Assembly: GCA_015472025.1 (NCBI GenBank)
Contig: BNHL01000001.1
Coordinates: 4,142,001 to 4,206,000, forward strand
Source: Cytophagales bacterium WSM2-2
GTDB taxonomy: Bacteria > Bacteroidota > Bacteroidia > Cytophagales > Cyclobacteriaceae
DNA length: 64,000 bases
Reading direction: 5' to 3'
Shown here: one piece after another, positions 35,245 to 44,335 of the stretch
Layout: every line of letters begins with the position of its first letter
Position numbering within the stretch: position 1 is the stretch's first letter
Made by a program: the position numbers and the translations under genes
The notes under the pieces: generated by a model
Database searches by the model: none
Seen by the model: only the letters and a program-made list of their open reading frames with translations
What the model was told of the DNA's origin: nothing

Positions 35245-36054
35245 CTATTGAAAGAAAGCATCGAGTGTTCTTTTCAGAGTGTGATGATATTCCAGATGGC
35301 TACCTATGTTATTATGATCGGCTCCCTGAAGGACCATCTTTTCTTTTTTTCCTGTGAATGCCTTGAAGAGTTCTTCTGTATGAGATACAGGAATGAGCGC
35401 GTCCTCAGATCCGTGGAAAAAAAGGATTGGACTTTTAACTGAATTGATTTTTTCAATATTATTAAAGCGATACCTGAGAATTATAGAAGGCAAAAGGAAT
35501 GGTAGTTTTTCGTTGGCGAGTTTGGTTAAGCTGGAGTAAGCTGCTTCGAGTATAAGTCCTTTTGTTTGATGTCTTCTAGCCAGCTCTACGGCCACTCCGG
35601 TTCCAATGGACCTTCCATAAATAATAATGTTGCCAGGTGAAAATCCTTTTTCCTGAATAAGGTACTGGTAGGTTGCTTCTGCGTCCGTGTACAATCCGTC
35701 CTCACTTATTGTTCCGGAGCTTTTTCCATATCCACGATAGTCAACGATCAGGAAGTTATAACCCAGCGGAGTGAAATCTACAGCAACGGATTGCCAGCTG
35801 CTTAAGTCACCGGCATTACCGTGAAAATATAAAACGACATCTTTCCTATTTCCCGCGTAAAAGAGACCATTGATTGTTTCTCCGTCAGCTGTTTTTAGAA
35901 ATACTTCGTTTGCGTTGTCCTCCAAAGAGAATTGAAAGTCTTTTGGGAGGCCTCCGGGATGGAAAATCAATTTGCGCTGAAATACAAAGGCTGCCAGTAG
36001 AGCAAGTACATATACCGCGATTGCGATATAAACCAAATTCCTCAGTAGTATCAT
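35245..36054 (-). CDS. Membrane-anchored alpha/beta hydrolase (BEM46-like)
   Basis: About 269 residues from ATG 36054 (MILLRNLVYIAIAVYVLALL), giving one N-terminal transmembrane anchor. The upstream TTG/ATG extension seems unlikely because it would precede the membrane helix with an unusual hydrophobic run. The alpha/beta-hydrolase core has the oxyanion motif YFHGNAGD, nucleophile Ser in IYGRSIGTG, the acid Asp in HGSEDALIPV and the His in GADHNNI. The family is the BEM46/YfhR type, with esterase or acyl-transfer activity on unknown substrates. It is flanked by the MFS gene downstream and the TerD genes upstream on the same strand. Confidence 0.85.
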   Translation of the reverse strand: MILLRNLVYIAIAVYVLALLAAFVFQRKLIFHPGGLPKDFQFSLEDNANEVFLKTADGETINGLFYAGNRKDVVLYFHGNAGDLSSWQSVAVDFTPLGYNFLIVDYRGYGKSSGTISEDGLYTDAEATYQYLIQEKGFSPGNIIIYGRSIGTGVAVELARRHQTKGLILEAAYSSLTKLANEKLPFLLPSIILRYRFNNIEKINSVKSPILFFHGSEDALIPVSHTEELFKAFTGKKEKMVLQGADHNNIGSHLEYHHTLKRTLDAFFQ

Positions 36055-36099
36055 TAGACAAATGTAGCTGATCTTCTTTTTTGTAAGCAACGCAATAAT

Positions 36100-36123
36100 G
36101 AAAGCCACCTTTCGGTGGCCTTC
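36100..36123 (-). terminator. Terminator after the TerD gene
   Basis: GAAAGCCACC (36100-36109) pairs with GGTGGCCTTC (36114-36123) with one mismatch and a TTTC loop. On the minus strand it comes right after the TerD stop and is followed by TTTCATTATT. Confidence 0.65.
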
Positions 36124-36132
36124 ATTTAGATG

Positions 36133-36756
36133 CTAAACGTATTGTGCTGCTATATCACGCAGACATCCTTTAATGTCTCTTGCTTTTATTGGCTCACCTA
36201 CAGAAACAAACTCCCAACCTGAATTGGTGCGCACAAACTTCCCAAGCACCATCGAAACATAACCCTCGAAAGTCTTGTCGATGGCTACCTTGAACGAAGC
36301 CAGCTCTTCAAGAGCATTCGGATGCGTGGCGTCCACAATGCTGATGTTGGCGTAGGGGATCGTTTTAAAATCCTGTTGCTCATAGGAATTGAGATAGAAA
36401 ACCACCTGGTCAACAGCCGGGTTCATTTCGCGAAGGTTTACATGTATCGTTTCATTGTCTGTTCCGTCATCTCCATGGCGGTCGCCAACACGGTCATCAC
36501 CCGAGTGACGGACAGAACGATCGGTTGAGATCAGCTTATGATAGTACACGTTATCCACGAGCATCTTCCCGCTGAACATGGCTACCGAACTATCGAGATC
36601 AACAGCAGTTGTGTGATACGTGATCCCCCAAAGCTGATGACGGATGGAACCCCAGTTTATTCCTACACGGACCTGGGCAATCGATCTTCCTTTCTTTTCA
36701 AGTGAGATCGATGAGCCCTTCTTTAAATTAATGCCACTCTTCTTTATCAAATTCAT
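36133..36756 (-). CDS. TerD family protein, second gene of the stress cluster
   Basis: A 207-residue TerD-domain protein. It shows the family pattern: INLKKGSSISLEKKG at the N-terminus, RVGINW strand, DLDSSVAMF, an acidic Ca2+-binding loop around HSGDDRVGDRHGDDGTDNE, and VDQVVFYLNSYEQQDFKTI. TerD proteins bind calcium and are linked to tellurite and general envelope stress, though the mechanism is unclear. It lies downstream of a paralog and a PspA gene, all on the minus strand. No TerC or TerZ partner is in the window. Confidence 0.9.
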   Translation of the reverse strand: MNLIKKSGINLKKGSSISLEKKGRSIAQVRVGINWGSIRHQLWGITYHTTAVDLDSSVAMFSGKMLVDNVYYHKLISTDRSVRHSGDDRVGDRHGDDGTDNETIHVNLREMNPAVDQVVFYLNSYEQQDFKTIPYANISIVDATHPNALEELASFKVAIDKTFEGYVSMVLGKFVRTNSGWEFVSVGEPIKARDIKGCLRDIAAQYV

Positions 36757-36788
36757 TTTAAATATTATTTATCAGTTAAACAGAGAGA

Positions 36789-36817
36789 AATGTTGGCAAC
36801 GTGATGTTGCCAACATT
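36789..36817 (-). terminator. Strong hairpin between the two TerD genes
   Basis: A perfect 12-bp stem, AATGTTGGCAAC (36789-36800) with GTTGCCAACATT (36806-36817), loop of 5. On the minus strand it is followed by TCTCTCTGTTT. It lies after the first TerD gene, so it can end or attenuate transcription into the second. Confidence 0.7.
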
Positions 36818-36831
36818 ATCAACTATTGGGA

Positions 36832-37392
36832 TTAAACGTACCTATCTACTAACCCCTGGAGGCCCACATTGCTTCCTTCACCGAGCGCAACGAACTCCCA
36901 ATGGATAGCGTCAGCTCTTTTCAGTTTACCAAACAATACTTCGGTAGCAAATGAAGCTTCCGCGTCAAGATCGTAGTTCGCGATCTCGGATTTCTTCTCC
37001 ACGTCCACCAGACGGATATAGGCATTGCTGAGCTTCCCGAAATTATGAGCGCGGGCCGTTGCCTCGTGTATCGTTACATAGACGAGTATCTCCTGTGCCT
37101 CCGGCTGAATCTGGTGCAGGTTAGCGAGGATCAATTCGTCATCACCGTCACCTACACCGGTACGGTTGTCGCCCTGGTGAGCGATGCTACCATCCGGTGT
37201 GCGAAGGTTGTTATAGAAAATAAAATGTTGCTCCGACAATAGTTTTCCGTTCGATCCCAGGATGAACATGGTAGCATCCAGGTCTACAGATTGTGCAAGC
37301 AACTCCCAACCCAACCCGATATAGATCTTGGAGAGCTTTGGATTTGCTTTTGTTAAATTGATAGAACCACCTTTTCTTAAATTGATCGACAT
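36832..37392 (-). CDS. TerD family protein, first gene of the stress cluster
   Basis: A 186-residue TerD-domain protein starting SINLRKGGSINLTKANPKLS. It has the conserved GLGWE strand, DLDATMFIL, the acidic loop GDNRTGVGDGDDE that would bind calcium, and the strand QEILVYVTIHEA. It is shorter than the second copy and closer to the canonical TerD length (about 190). A strong hairpin separates the two genes, so they may be expressed at different levels. The upstream PspA gene suggests a shared membrane-stress role, which is an inference from context. Confidence 0.9.
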   Translation of the reverse strand: MSINLRKGGSINLTKANPKLSKIYIGLGWELLAQSVDLDATMFILGSNGKLLSEQHFIFYNNLRTPDGSIAHQGDNRTGVGDGDDELILANLHQIQPEAQEILVYVTIHEATARAHNFGKLSNAYIRLVDVEKKSEIANYDLDAEASFATEVLFGKLKRADAIHWEFVALGEGSNVGLQGLVDRYV

Positions 37393-37440
37393 AATTGTTT
37401 GTGTTTAAAATTGTTTTCGTTTATTAATCCGCCCTTGACA

Positions 37441-37466
37441 ATCCAGCATCCAGCGTCTAGTATCCA
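37441..37466. repeat. Dispersed GGATACTAGAT repeat, copy 2 (inverted)
   Basis: The reverse complement of 37441-37466 reads TGGATACTAGACGCTGGATG and so on, the same unit as at 33821-33854. It lies in the 147-bp gap between PspA and TerD. A small hairpin CCACTG-TTGC-CAGTGG (37499-37514) is nearby. Confidence 0.5.
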
Positions 37467-37539
37467 TGTGTCCAACTTGTAGCACACACCTCCACTATCC
37501 ACTGTTGCCAGTGGTGTTTAGACCAATACGGCTTTGGAT

Positions 37540-38355
37540 TTATTTTTCCCCGAAGAAGTGTTTCAGTTTCGCATCCTTGTTGGAGCCAATCTGTTTTGCC
37601 GGCTGAACCGGTGCACTTTGGGTGTCAAGTTTTATTTTTAGCTTTTCCAGCTTCCTCTGTTCCATTTGTTCTTTCTTTTCCAGTTCTTCTGATTGCATTT
37701 CTTGCTTCAGACTTTCCAGTTCGGTAGAGACCGTCACATTTCCTTCCAGTTGGTCAAATTCACGTTCCAGTGATTTCTGCGCGAAGAGTGATTCCTGGAG
37801 GGCCTCGCTTTGGTCTGCCATCTCATTGATCTTCTCTTCATAGCGCTGGAAGTTCGAGAGCGCACTCGTACCGATGCCACTGAGTTGTTTGGCAATCTTG
37901 CCCTGGGCTTCCGCATTCTTTGCTTTCGCTTCGAGCACCGATTGCTTTGACCTCATCTCTTTTAACTTCAGTTGCAGGGATTCCAGATTTTGTTTAAGCA
38001 GCTGATTGTCCTTCTCCGATTTCTGAAAGATGGCGGTGTATTCCATTACCTTCCTATCTTCGTTGGATTTTTCAGTGAGCGCTTTCTTCGCCAGCTCTTC
38101 ATTGGACTGCGCAATTGCCATCTTCGCTTTCTGTTTCCAGTTTTCAGACGCGAGAGAAGCCTGCTGCAACTCACGGTCCCATTTTTTATGATTTGCAACT
38201 GCGATAGAGAACGCTTCCGCTGCATCGCTGATGGACTTCTCTAGTTCAGCAACTGCAAGCCTCGACATCTCTACCGGATTTTCTAACTGATCAACTGCCT
38301 TGTATGCTTTTGCTTTGAAGATGTTAGCAAGACGTTGAAAGATTCGTAACCACAT
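37540..38355 (-). CDS. PspA/IM30 family envelope-stress protein
   Basis: A 271-residue, almost entirely helical protein. It begins MWLRIFQRLANIFKAKAYKA, an amphipathic N-terminal helix, continues with NPVEMSRLAVAELEKSISDA and long coiled coils. This is the PspA/Vipp1/IM30 (ESCRT-III-like) pattern. Members bind stressed inner membrane and oligomerise on it. It is somewhat longer than typical PspA (about 220-230), with an acidic/basic tail ending in KHFFGEK. There is no PspF or PspBC nearby. It leads the PspA-TerD-TerD series on the minus strand, with repeats between genes that could separate transcripts. Confidence 0.88.
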   Translation of the reverse strand: MWLRIFQRLANIFKAKAYKAVDQLENPVEMSRLAVAELEKSISDAAEAFSIAVANHKKWDRELQQASLASENWKQKAKMAIAQSNEELAKKALTEKSNEDRKVMEYTAIFQKSEKDNQLLKQNLESLQLKLKEMRSKQSVLEAKAKNAEAQGKIAKQLSGIGTSALSNFQRYEEKINEMADQSEALQESLFAQKSLEREFDQLEGNVTVSTELESLKQEMQSEELEKKEQMEQRKLEKLKIKLDTQSAPVQPAKQIGSNKDAKLKHFFGEK

Positions 38356-38581
38356 AAGAATAGTTTGTTTGTTTTTTGATGCCGGAAATGGATCAAACGA
38401 GTATCCAAACCATCAATTGCGGCCGAAAAAGGCATGTTGCGCTTTTCAGTTTTTCCAAATTGAGTAAAATGATTTTCAAATTTGGAATTGGGAAGGACAA
38501 GCAAAAAATATTCCCTGGAATTGTGGATAACTTATAACTGATTGATAATGAACAAGGAAAAATATTCGATCGATGGGTTGG

Positions 38582-38598
38582 TTACTTTTAAAAAGTAA
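38582..38598. repeat. AT-rich palindrome TTACTTTTAAAAAGTAA
   Basis: A perfect 8+1+8 palindrome in the 254-bp gap between the Ig-like lipoprotein gene (ends 38610) and PspA (starts 38355). It could be a weak terminator or an operator. The rest of the gap shows no gene longer than about 16 codons in a sensible frame. Confidence 0.35.
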
Positions 38599-38609
38599 GA
38601 AACCGACAC

Positions 38610-39683
38610 CTATCGAATTTCAATTGAGCGCGTGAATTTTAGTCGTTGATCAGGGGGAGCGTCTTTCAATAAATTTCGATCAAACGGCCGTGATAAATTA
38701 TTTCCGGAAAGATCTTCCAGTTGGGCGTCCGCATTGATTGAGTGAATACCCGGTGGCCAATTGTTTTTAGGGACAAAGAGCAGAGTCTTCTCATTGTGTT
38801 TGATAAAAATTTCTCCAGGAACTTCGTTCCCTGAGGAATCTGAAATACTGACAGCGCTTTCGATCAGTAGAAAATCGAGCGATTCTCCGAAGTCTATTCT
38901 CAATGTATCTTTCGTTTCAGCACGGGGTTGTGAAATTCGCCACGCTTTGATATCGGGTTTTTTATCATCCCGTGAGCCTGCGTAGAAAGTCTTTGTAAAA
39001 CTCTTAGTACTTTTTTTGCCTTTCTTACTCATCCATCCGGCGGAAACTGTTACCGTGTATGAATCTCCTTTCTTGAGAAGTTCTCCCAAAACTTCATTTG
39101 GTATCAACCCTTGTTTGATGCGACCCGGATCGAGCCACAACGTAAGACACGTTCGGTCAGGATTCCATAATTCGGGTTGCAGGTCGAGAAACGTACCGTG
39201 TAATGTGTCTTTATTATTTCTTACCAGCGTAGCATACTGCAGTGACCTTCCGATGGACATCGGTTCTGAAAATCGCAGGTAAACTTTCAGTAAGTTCTCG
39301 GGTAGTGTGTCTGCGGACGGGTAGAAGCCAGTGAGCTCAGGTGTAGTTGCGAGTTCATCAGGAGGTACTGTGAACACTAGCAAACTTTTACTCTTTCGAA
39401 GTAGTTCATAAGAGTAGCCGCGCGAAAAGGAAATTACAGGTGTGAACACGATCCTGCCATCAGCCATGGACCAATCGCCCAGCATATTTTGATCGTTAGA
39501 AGAATTCAAAACTCTGACTGAAAAAGTACTCTCAATTGAATCTACAGGTGCATCGCCATAAATATCTTTTGAAACTGCGATAGCCGTTGGTTTCCCGTTA
39601 GACCAAAGGAGTTCGTGCCCCTGAGGAGATGAACATTTCCATGCGAAGGCTGCAATTAATAGAAGAAAAAAAGTGGTGCGCAT
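38610..39683 (-). CDS. Lipoprotein with Ig-like (SbsA/Big_5-type) domains
   Basis: About 357 residues from ATG 39683 (a TTG two codons earlier is possible). The signal peptide ends in a lipobox, FAWKC, with candidate acylated Cys. The rest is beta-rich with patterns like LLKVYLRFSEPMSIGRSLQY and DTLRIDFGESLDFLL, resembling the SbsA Ig-like fold of bacterial surface proteins that handle stress or ligand binding. I do not recognise a specific family. It is downstream of a separately terminated exported protein gene on the same strand. Confidence 0.7.
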   Translation of the reverse strand: MRTTFFLLLIAAFAWKCSSPQGHELLWSNGKPTAIAVSKDIYGDAPVDSIESTFSVRVLNSSNDQNMLGDWSMADGRIVFTPVISFSRGYSYELLRKSKSLLVFTVPPDELATTPELTGFYPSADTLPENLLKVYLRFSEPMSIGRSLQYATLVRNNKDTLHGTFLDLQPELWNPDRTCLTLWLDPGRIKQGLIPNEVLGELLKKGDSYTVTVSAGWMSKKGKKSTKSFTKTFYAGSRDDKKPDIKAWRISQPRAETKDTLRIDFGESLDFLLIESAVSISDSSGNEVPGEIFIKHNEKTLLFVPKNNWPPGIHSINADAQLEDLSGNNLSRPFDRNLLKDAPPDQRLKFTRSIEIR

Positions 39684-39693
39684 ATTCAAAAAG

Positions 39694-39721
39694 AAACGTC
39701 ATGGCCTGTGCCATGACGTTT
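39694..39721 (-). terminator. Intrinsic terminator of the 39742-40848 gene
   Basis: A perfect 12-bp stem, AAACGTCATGGC (39694-39705) with GCCATGACGTTT (39710-39721), loop CTGT. On the minus strand it is followed by CTTTTTG. It overlaps the immediate leader of the next gene, whose start is at 39683. Confidence 0.75.
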
Positions 39722-39741
39722 ACCAACGAGTTATTTTTTGA

Positions 39742-40848
39742 TCAGAGCAAACGATCTCCAGCTGTGTATAAGTCCATATCTCCGTTGGCCTTACGCTGAA
39801 GCATTACAATCTGACTTTCATCAAGCTTGTCCAACTGAAGTACATTTACAATGGGCAAGGAAATGAAGTTAACACCAGCGGTTCCAAAATTTTCTTCCAC
39901 GGGTGTGGTAAGTGATCCTTGAAATTTTTCAATGTTTTTATAGTTCACTTTAAAAACAGGTCTGCTGCTGTTCGACATGATCAGGTAGTTTTCTCCACCT
40001 TTGGTCATCGTGATCATGTCCAGGGGAGAATTGCCAGCGCCCATTTCAGCGATAGTTCTTCCTTTCACATGCGTTCCTGGTTTAAGATCTTCCAGCGGAA
40101 ACAGAACCAGTGGCGTACAAGTGTAGCTGGCAATCAGGTATTTTTTACCATTGATTGTAGCAGCTGTGAATGTCCGAATGGGAGCCATGGTCTCATATTG
40201 TTTGTGGGCAGCATGGTAGATTTCAAGCGATGCCTGATCCTGTTGCTTTGTGAAAGGAAATGGAATGGAACGGAATGTTGATTTGAACTCCTGGTTGGAA
40301 AGTCCGCTAACCAAAACATTACCTTCAAAAAAACCGATATCACTGATGGATGAAATGCGTAAGGGGCGGCCACGCTGATCTTTCGCGTCTTCAGCCGGAG
40401 CATTAGCAATGGCAGCGCTCGAGTAGCTGATGTCCTTAAGTGATACTGATGAAATCTTATCTCCTTCAATTTTAAGGAGTACCGGTGTTCCATCGGTCAC
40501 TTCCACGGAACAATAGATTTTCTTAGAAACCGGATTTACCGCCAGGTCAGTGACGTTGATGCGATCAACGGTTGTTCCCAGCGCTGACGCAATTTTTTGA
40601 TCTACTTTCTTTACATCGACAGCGGCAGCTTTCTCCACCTTTTCAGTGTCTTTGGTGTCGATTGCAAATACCGTTGCACTTTTCGCATCACCGATGAACA
40701 AAATTCCATCGGTGCCAAATGCCATGGCACTGATTGATTTGATTTCCGGTGTACCGTTGATAAAGCCCGCACGCAAGTTGGCGTGTTTTGTAGTTGCAGC
40801 GATGCCAACGACAGCAACTAAGACAATAATGAAATAGATTTTCTTCAT
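39742..40848 (-). CDS. Exported protein of unknown function (propeller-like)
   Basis: A 368-residue protein with an N-terminal signal or anchor (MKKIYFIIVLVAVVGIAATT). The body alternates beta strands with patterns like ISAMAFGTDGILFIGDAKSATVFAI, INVTDLAVNPVSKKIYCSVE, GKKYLIASYTCTPLVLFPLE and GGENYLIMSNSSRPVFKVNY. These are what one expects of a beta-propeller with blade-like repeats. No catalytic motif is visible. It is divergent from the tricorn protease gene and has its own strong terminator. Function unknown. Confidence 0.7.
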   Translation of the reverse strand: MKKIYFIIVLVAVVGIAATTKHANLRAGFINGTPEIKSISAMAFGTDGILFIGDAKSATVFAIDTKDTEKVEKAAAVDVKKVDQKIASALGTTVDRINVTDLAVNPVSKKIYCSVEVTDGTPVLLKIEGDKISSVSLKDISYSSAAIANAPAEDAKDQRGRPLRISSISDIGFFEGNVLVSGLSNQEFKSTFRSIPFPFTKQQDQASLEIYHAAHKQYETMAPIRTFTAATINGKKYLIASYTCTPLVLFPLEDLKPGTHVKGRTIAEMGAGNSPLDMITMTKGGENYLIMSNSSRPVFKVNYKNIEKFQGSLTTPVEENFGTAGVNFISLPIVNVLQLDKLDESQIVMLQRKANGDMDLYTAGDRLL

Positions 40849-40961
40849 TCTGGTTTGTGTTTAGCTTAAGAAACTCAATATAAGAAAAGGGGGGTGCCGT
40901 CACAATCGAAATTACAGGAACCACCCATCACAATCTCTGGCGGTTTGATCGGGATATTTAT

Positions 40962-40969
40962 AAATTTGA
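40962..40969 (+). promoter_or_regulatory. Candidate -7 element (TAAATTTG) of the tricorn gene
   Basis: TAAATTTG matches the Bacteroidota -7 consensus TAnnTTTG exactly and lies 25 bp upstream of the start codon. I found no -33 TTG at ideal spacing, so the call is tentative. Confidence 0.35.
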
Positions 40970-40994
40970 TTTCCAAGCCTAATTTCAAAATCTT

Positions 40995-43900
40995 ATGAAA
41001 TCACTTTTGACAGTTTTTGTTTTCCTCTTATTCTCAGTTGGCACATTTGCCATCGATCCTAAAGACACGCGCATGCTCAATCAGCCTGCCGTGAGCGCCA
41101 GTAACGTAGCCTTTATTTATGCGGAAGATTTGTGGGTAGCCAACCTTGATGGCTCACAACCGAGACGAATAACAGCCGATGAAGGAGTAGAATCAAACCC
41201 TGTCTTTTCACCGGATGGAAAATGGATAGCGTTCAGTGCACAATATGATGGAAACACGGACGTGTTTATTATTCCCGTAGAAGGCGGTATTCCAACACGC
41301 CTGACATGGCATCCCGGAGCAGACCTGGTAAGAGGTTTTACACCCGATGGAAAGAGCGTCATCTTTGCTTCCCAGCGGCAAGTGTTCACCAACCGATATC
41401 ATCAATTATTTACAGTTCCGGTTACAGGTGGATTTCCAACACAGATAGAAATACCCAACGCGTGGAACGGAAACTATTCTCCAGACGGCAAATTGATTGC
41501 TTACACACCCATCGCACCCCGCTATACCCAATGGAAACACTATCGCGGTGGAACGATTTCCACTATTTGGATTTTTTCAGTTGGAGACAAATCAGCTGTT
41601 AAAATCCCACAACCGAAAGACGGATGCAATGACTCTGATCCAGTTTGGATAGGCAATACGGTGTACTTCCGCAGTGATCGTGGCGGGGAGTTTAATTTGT
41701 ACTCCTACGACATCAATAGCAAAGCAGTAACTCAGATTACAAAATTCAATGATTTTCCTGTGCTTGCTATCGGAGTGGGCGGTGGTCATATTATAATGGA
41801 GCAATCAGGCTACGTGCATGTCTGGGACCCTGGAGCGAGCGCTTCCAAAAAACTGACCATTGGCATTGCAGCGGATTTGCTTGAACTGCGTCCTCGTTTT
41901 GTGAAAGGAGGTAATTATATCCGTAGTTATTCCATCTCTCCTTCAGGAGCGCGTGCTGTACTTGATTTCAGAGGAGAGATTGTAACGGTTCCTGCTGAGA
42001 AAGGAGATGCACGAAATATTACCCAAACTACAGGGGCACATGAGAAATTTCCAGCGTGGTCACCCGATGGAAAATCCATTGCTTACTTTTCAGACGCATC
42101 CGGAGAATATGAACTTCATATCAAATCACAAGACGGTAAAAGTGATGCACGATCTATCAGGTTAACAGGCGCAGGCTTTTATGCTTTTCCGCATTGGTCA
42201 CCGGACAGTAAGAAAATTGCTTTTGTAGATAATAGTCGCAGTTTGTATGTAGTGGATGTAACCACCGGAGTATCTTCTAAAATAGAATCTGATGAACTGT
42301 ATACTCCCGGAATCTTCAGAGAATTATTCGGGAGCTGGAGTGCAGATTCCAAATGGATCGCATTTGATAAGGTAACGGAAACAAACTTCAAGCGTGTTTA
42401 TCTCTACTCCATCGATCAAAACAAATCATTTGCGGTTACGGATGGGTTAAGTGATGCTTCGGAGGCAAAGATTGACCCCAACGGAAAGTATTTGTATTTC
42501 TTTGCTTCTACCGATGCCGGGCCGGTGGTAAACTGGTTTGACCAGTCCAACAACGACATGCGCCAGACAAATTCGATTTACCTGGTCACACTTCAGAAGA
42601 GTACCGTCTCTCCGCTTGCTAAAGAAAGCGATGAAGAAACTGTTAAAGCAGAAAAGACCGAGCAGCCGACAGCTGAAAAACCCAAGACGGATACGAAAGA
42701 ACCCGAGGCAAAAAAATCAGATGCGCTGCGCGTTGACTGGGATGGAATAGACACCCGCATTATCGATCTACCAATTAAAGGAGGAAGCTATTCACAATTA
42801 GGAGTAGCTAAGGAGGGGGAGATTTTCTATGTCGAAAATATGCCTGATGGCAATGGCAAACTCCATAAGTATGATCTCAAGAAAAGAAAGGATTCAGAAG
42901 TGATGGACCTCAACGGCTATGTTATTTCTGCCGATGGAAAGAAGATGATGTACAGAAAAGGAGCCGCCTTCGGAATTACCAATACGGGTGAAAAACCTGA
43001 GGCAGGTAAAGGTGTACTTAACGTAGCTGACATCCAGGTGAAAATTGATCCGGCAACCGAATGGCCTCAGACGTTGAGTGAAGCCTGGCGCGTCAACCGC
43101 GATTACTTCTACGACCCCGGAATGCATGGAGCCGATTGGCCGGCAATGAAAAAGAAGTATGAACAATTTTTACCTCATCTTTCTTGCCGTGGTGATCTGA
43201 ACTCGTTGATCCAGTGGATGTGCAGTGAGTTGGCTGTAGGACACCATCGCCTTGGAGGTCTGGGGGAACGTCTGAATGTGCCCGAACAAATTAATGGTGG
43301 CTTGCTTGGCGCTGACTATTCCATTGCTAATAATCGCTACCAGATCAAAAAGATTTATGGAGGCTTGAACTGGAATCCTGAAATGCGTTCGCCTCTGACC
43401 GAACCCGGTGTCAATGCGCAAGTAGGCGATTACATTTTAGCCGTGAATGGAAAAGATGTAACAGCAGCGCAAAACCTTTACAGCTTCTTTGAGAACACTG
43501 CCGGCAAGATTGTGGAACTTACACTTAGCTCATCGCCTGCTTATGCTGGTTCGCGCGTAGTTAAAGTGGTGCCTATCGGCAATGAAGGAGCTCTTCGTAA
43601 CCGTGATTGGGTAGAAGGCAACCTGAAGAAAGTAACTGAGGCGACTAAAGGCCAGGTAGCTTATGTGTATGTGCCTAACACTGCTGCACAAGGCCATGAA
43701 TACTTCAAACGCTATTTTTATCCGCAAGCCAATCGCAAAGCGGTAATCATCGATGAACGATTCAATGGGGGAGGGCAAATTGCCAATTACTACATTGACC
43801 TTTTGCAACAGCCTTATCACGCACATTGGAATACACGTTACGGCAAAGATTTCAAAACACCGAATGCGTCTATCCAGGGACCTAAAGTGATGTTGATTGA

Positions 43901-44255
43901 TGAGACGGCCGGTTCCGGTGGTGATATGTTGCCATGGATGTTCCGCAAATTCAAAGTAGGTACACTGGTAGGCAAGCGCACCTGGGGCGGACTGGTCGGT
44001 GTACTTGGATTTCCGGAGTTCATCGATGGGGCATCTGTAACTGCTCCTAACCTGGCTATCTGGACTAAAGACGGATTCATTGTGGAGAATGTAGGAGTGC
44101 CTCCGGATATTGAGATTGAACAAATGCCTGCTGATGTTATTAAGGGCATAGACCCTCAATTGCAGAAAGCAATTGAAGTGGCACTGGATGAACTGAAGAA
44201 AAACCCTCCGGAAGAACAGAAGCGTCCGGCTTACCCGGTGAAAGCGAAGAATTAA
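40995..44255 (+). CDS. Tricorn-type S41 family peptidase
   Basis: A 1086-residue exported protease. A signal peptide (1-19) is followed by N-terminal beta-propeller repeats with TolB/WD40-like blades (DGKWIAFSAQYDGNTDVFII, SPDGKSIAYFSDASGEYELH), a charged linker (about 545-580), a core domain with a PDZ-like segment (GVNAQVGDYILAVNGKDVT), and the S41 catalytic region with the nucleophile Ser974 in DETAGSGGDMLPW. AVGHHRLGG supplies the tricorn-type histidine. Tricorn homologues trim oligopeptides; periplasmic versions in Bacteroidota are common and full-length at about 1,080 residues. It is monocistronic with a strong terminator downstream. Confidence 0.92.
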   Translation: MKSLLTVFVFLLFSVGTFAIDPKDTRMLNQPAVSASNVAFIYAEDLWVANLDGSQPRRITADEGVESNPVFSPDGKWIAFSAQYDGNTDVFIIPVEGGIPTRLTWHPGADLVRGFTPDGKSVIFASQRQVFTNRYHQLFTVPVTGGFPTQIEIPNAWNGNYSPDGKLIAYTPIAPRYTQWKHYRGGTISTIWIFSVGDKSAVKIPQPKDGCNDSDPVWIGNTVYFRSDRGGEFNLYSYDINSKAVTQITKFNDFPVLAIGVGGGHIIMEQSGYVHVWDPGASASKKLTIGIAADLLELRPRFVKGGNYIRSYSISPSGARAVLDFRGEIVTVPAEKGDARNITQTTGAHEKFPAWSPDGKSIAYFSDASGEYELHIKSQDGKSDARSIRLTGAGFYAFPHWSPDSKKIAFVDNSRSLYVVDVTTGVSSKIESDELYTPGIFRELFGSWSADSKWIAFDKVTETNFKRVYLYSIDQNKSFAVTDGLSDASEAKIDPNGKYLYFFASTDAGPVVNWFDQSNNDMRQTNSIYLVTLQKSTVSPLAKESDEETVKAEKTEQPTAEKPKTDTKEPEAKKSDALRVDWDGIDTRIIDLPIKGGSYSQLGVAKEGEIFYVENMPDGNGKLHKYDLKKRKDSEVMDLNGYVISADGKKMMYRKGAAFGITNTGEKPEAGKGVLNVADIQVKIDPATEWPQTLSEAWRVNRDYFYDPGMHGADWPAMKKKYEQFLPHLSCRGDLNSLIQWMCSELAVGHHRLGGLGERLNVPEQINGGLLGADYSIANNRYQIKKIYGGLNWNPEMRSPLTEPGVNAQVGDYILAVNGKDVTAAQNLYSFFENTAGKIVELTLSSSPAYAGSRVVKVVPIGNEGALRNRDWVEGNLKKVTEATKGQVAYVYVPNTAAQGHEYFKRYFYPQANRKAVIIDERFNGGGQIANYYIDLLQQPYHAHWNTRYGKDFKTPNASIQGPKVMLIDETAGSGGDMLPWMFRKFKVGTLVGKRTWGGLVGVLGFPEFIDGASVTAPNLAIWTKDGFIVENVGVPPDIEIEQMPADVIKGIDPQLQKAIEVALDELKKNPPEEQKRPAYPVKAKN

Positions 44256-44267
44256 ACTTCAAATGGA

Positions 44268-44306
44268 GAATACACTAGAGCTCAGCTCTTGTGTATTCTT
44301 TATTTT
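44268..44306 (+). terminator. Intrinsic terminator of the tricorn gene
   Basis: GAATACACTAGAGCT (44268-44282) and AGCTCTTGTGTATTC (44284-44298) pair with one mismatch and are followed by TTTATTTT. It lies 13 bp after the stop codon. Confidence 0.8.
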
Positions 44307-44335
44307 GGGCTCAAGTATTCCTTTTGAAATTTTAT

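Noticed and set aside
38283-38504. Minus-strand 73-codon frame at the PspA start
   Set aside because: Overlaps the PspA coding start in another frame and has no recognisable features.
43530-44159. Long minus-strand frame of 209 codons inside the tricorn gene
   Set aside because: Antisense to the S41 catalytic region with intact motifs; a shadow frame.
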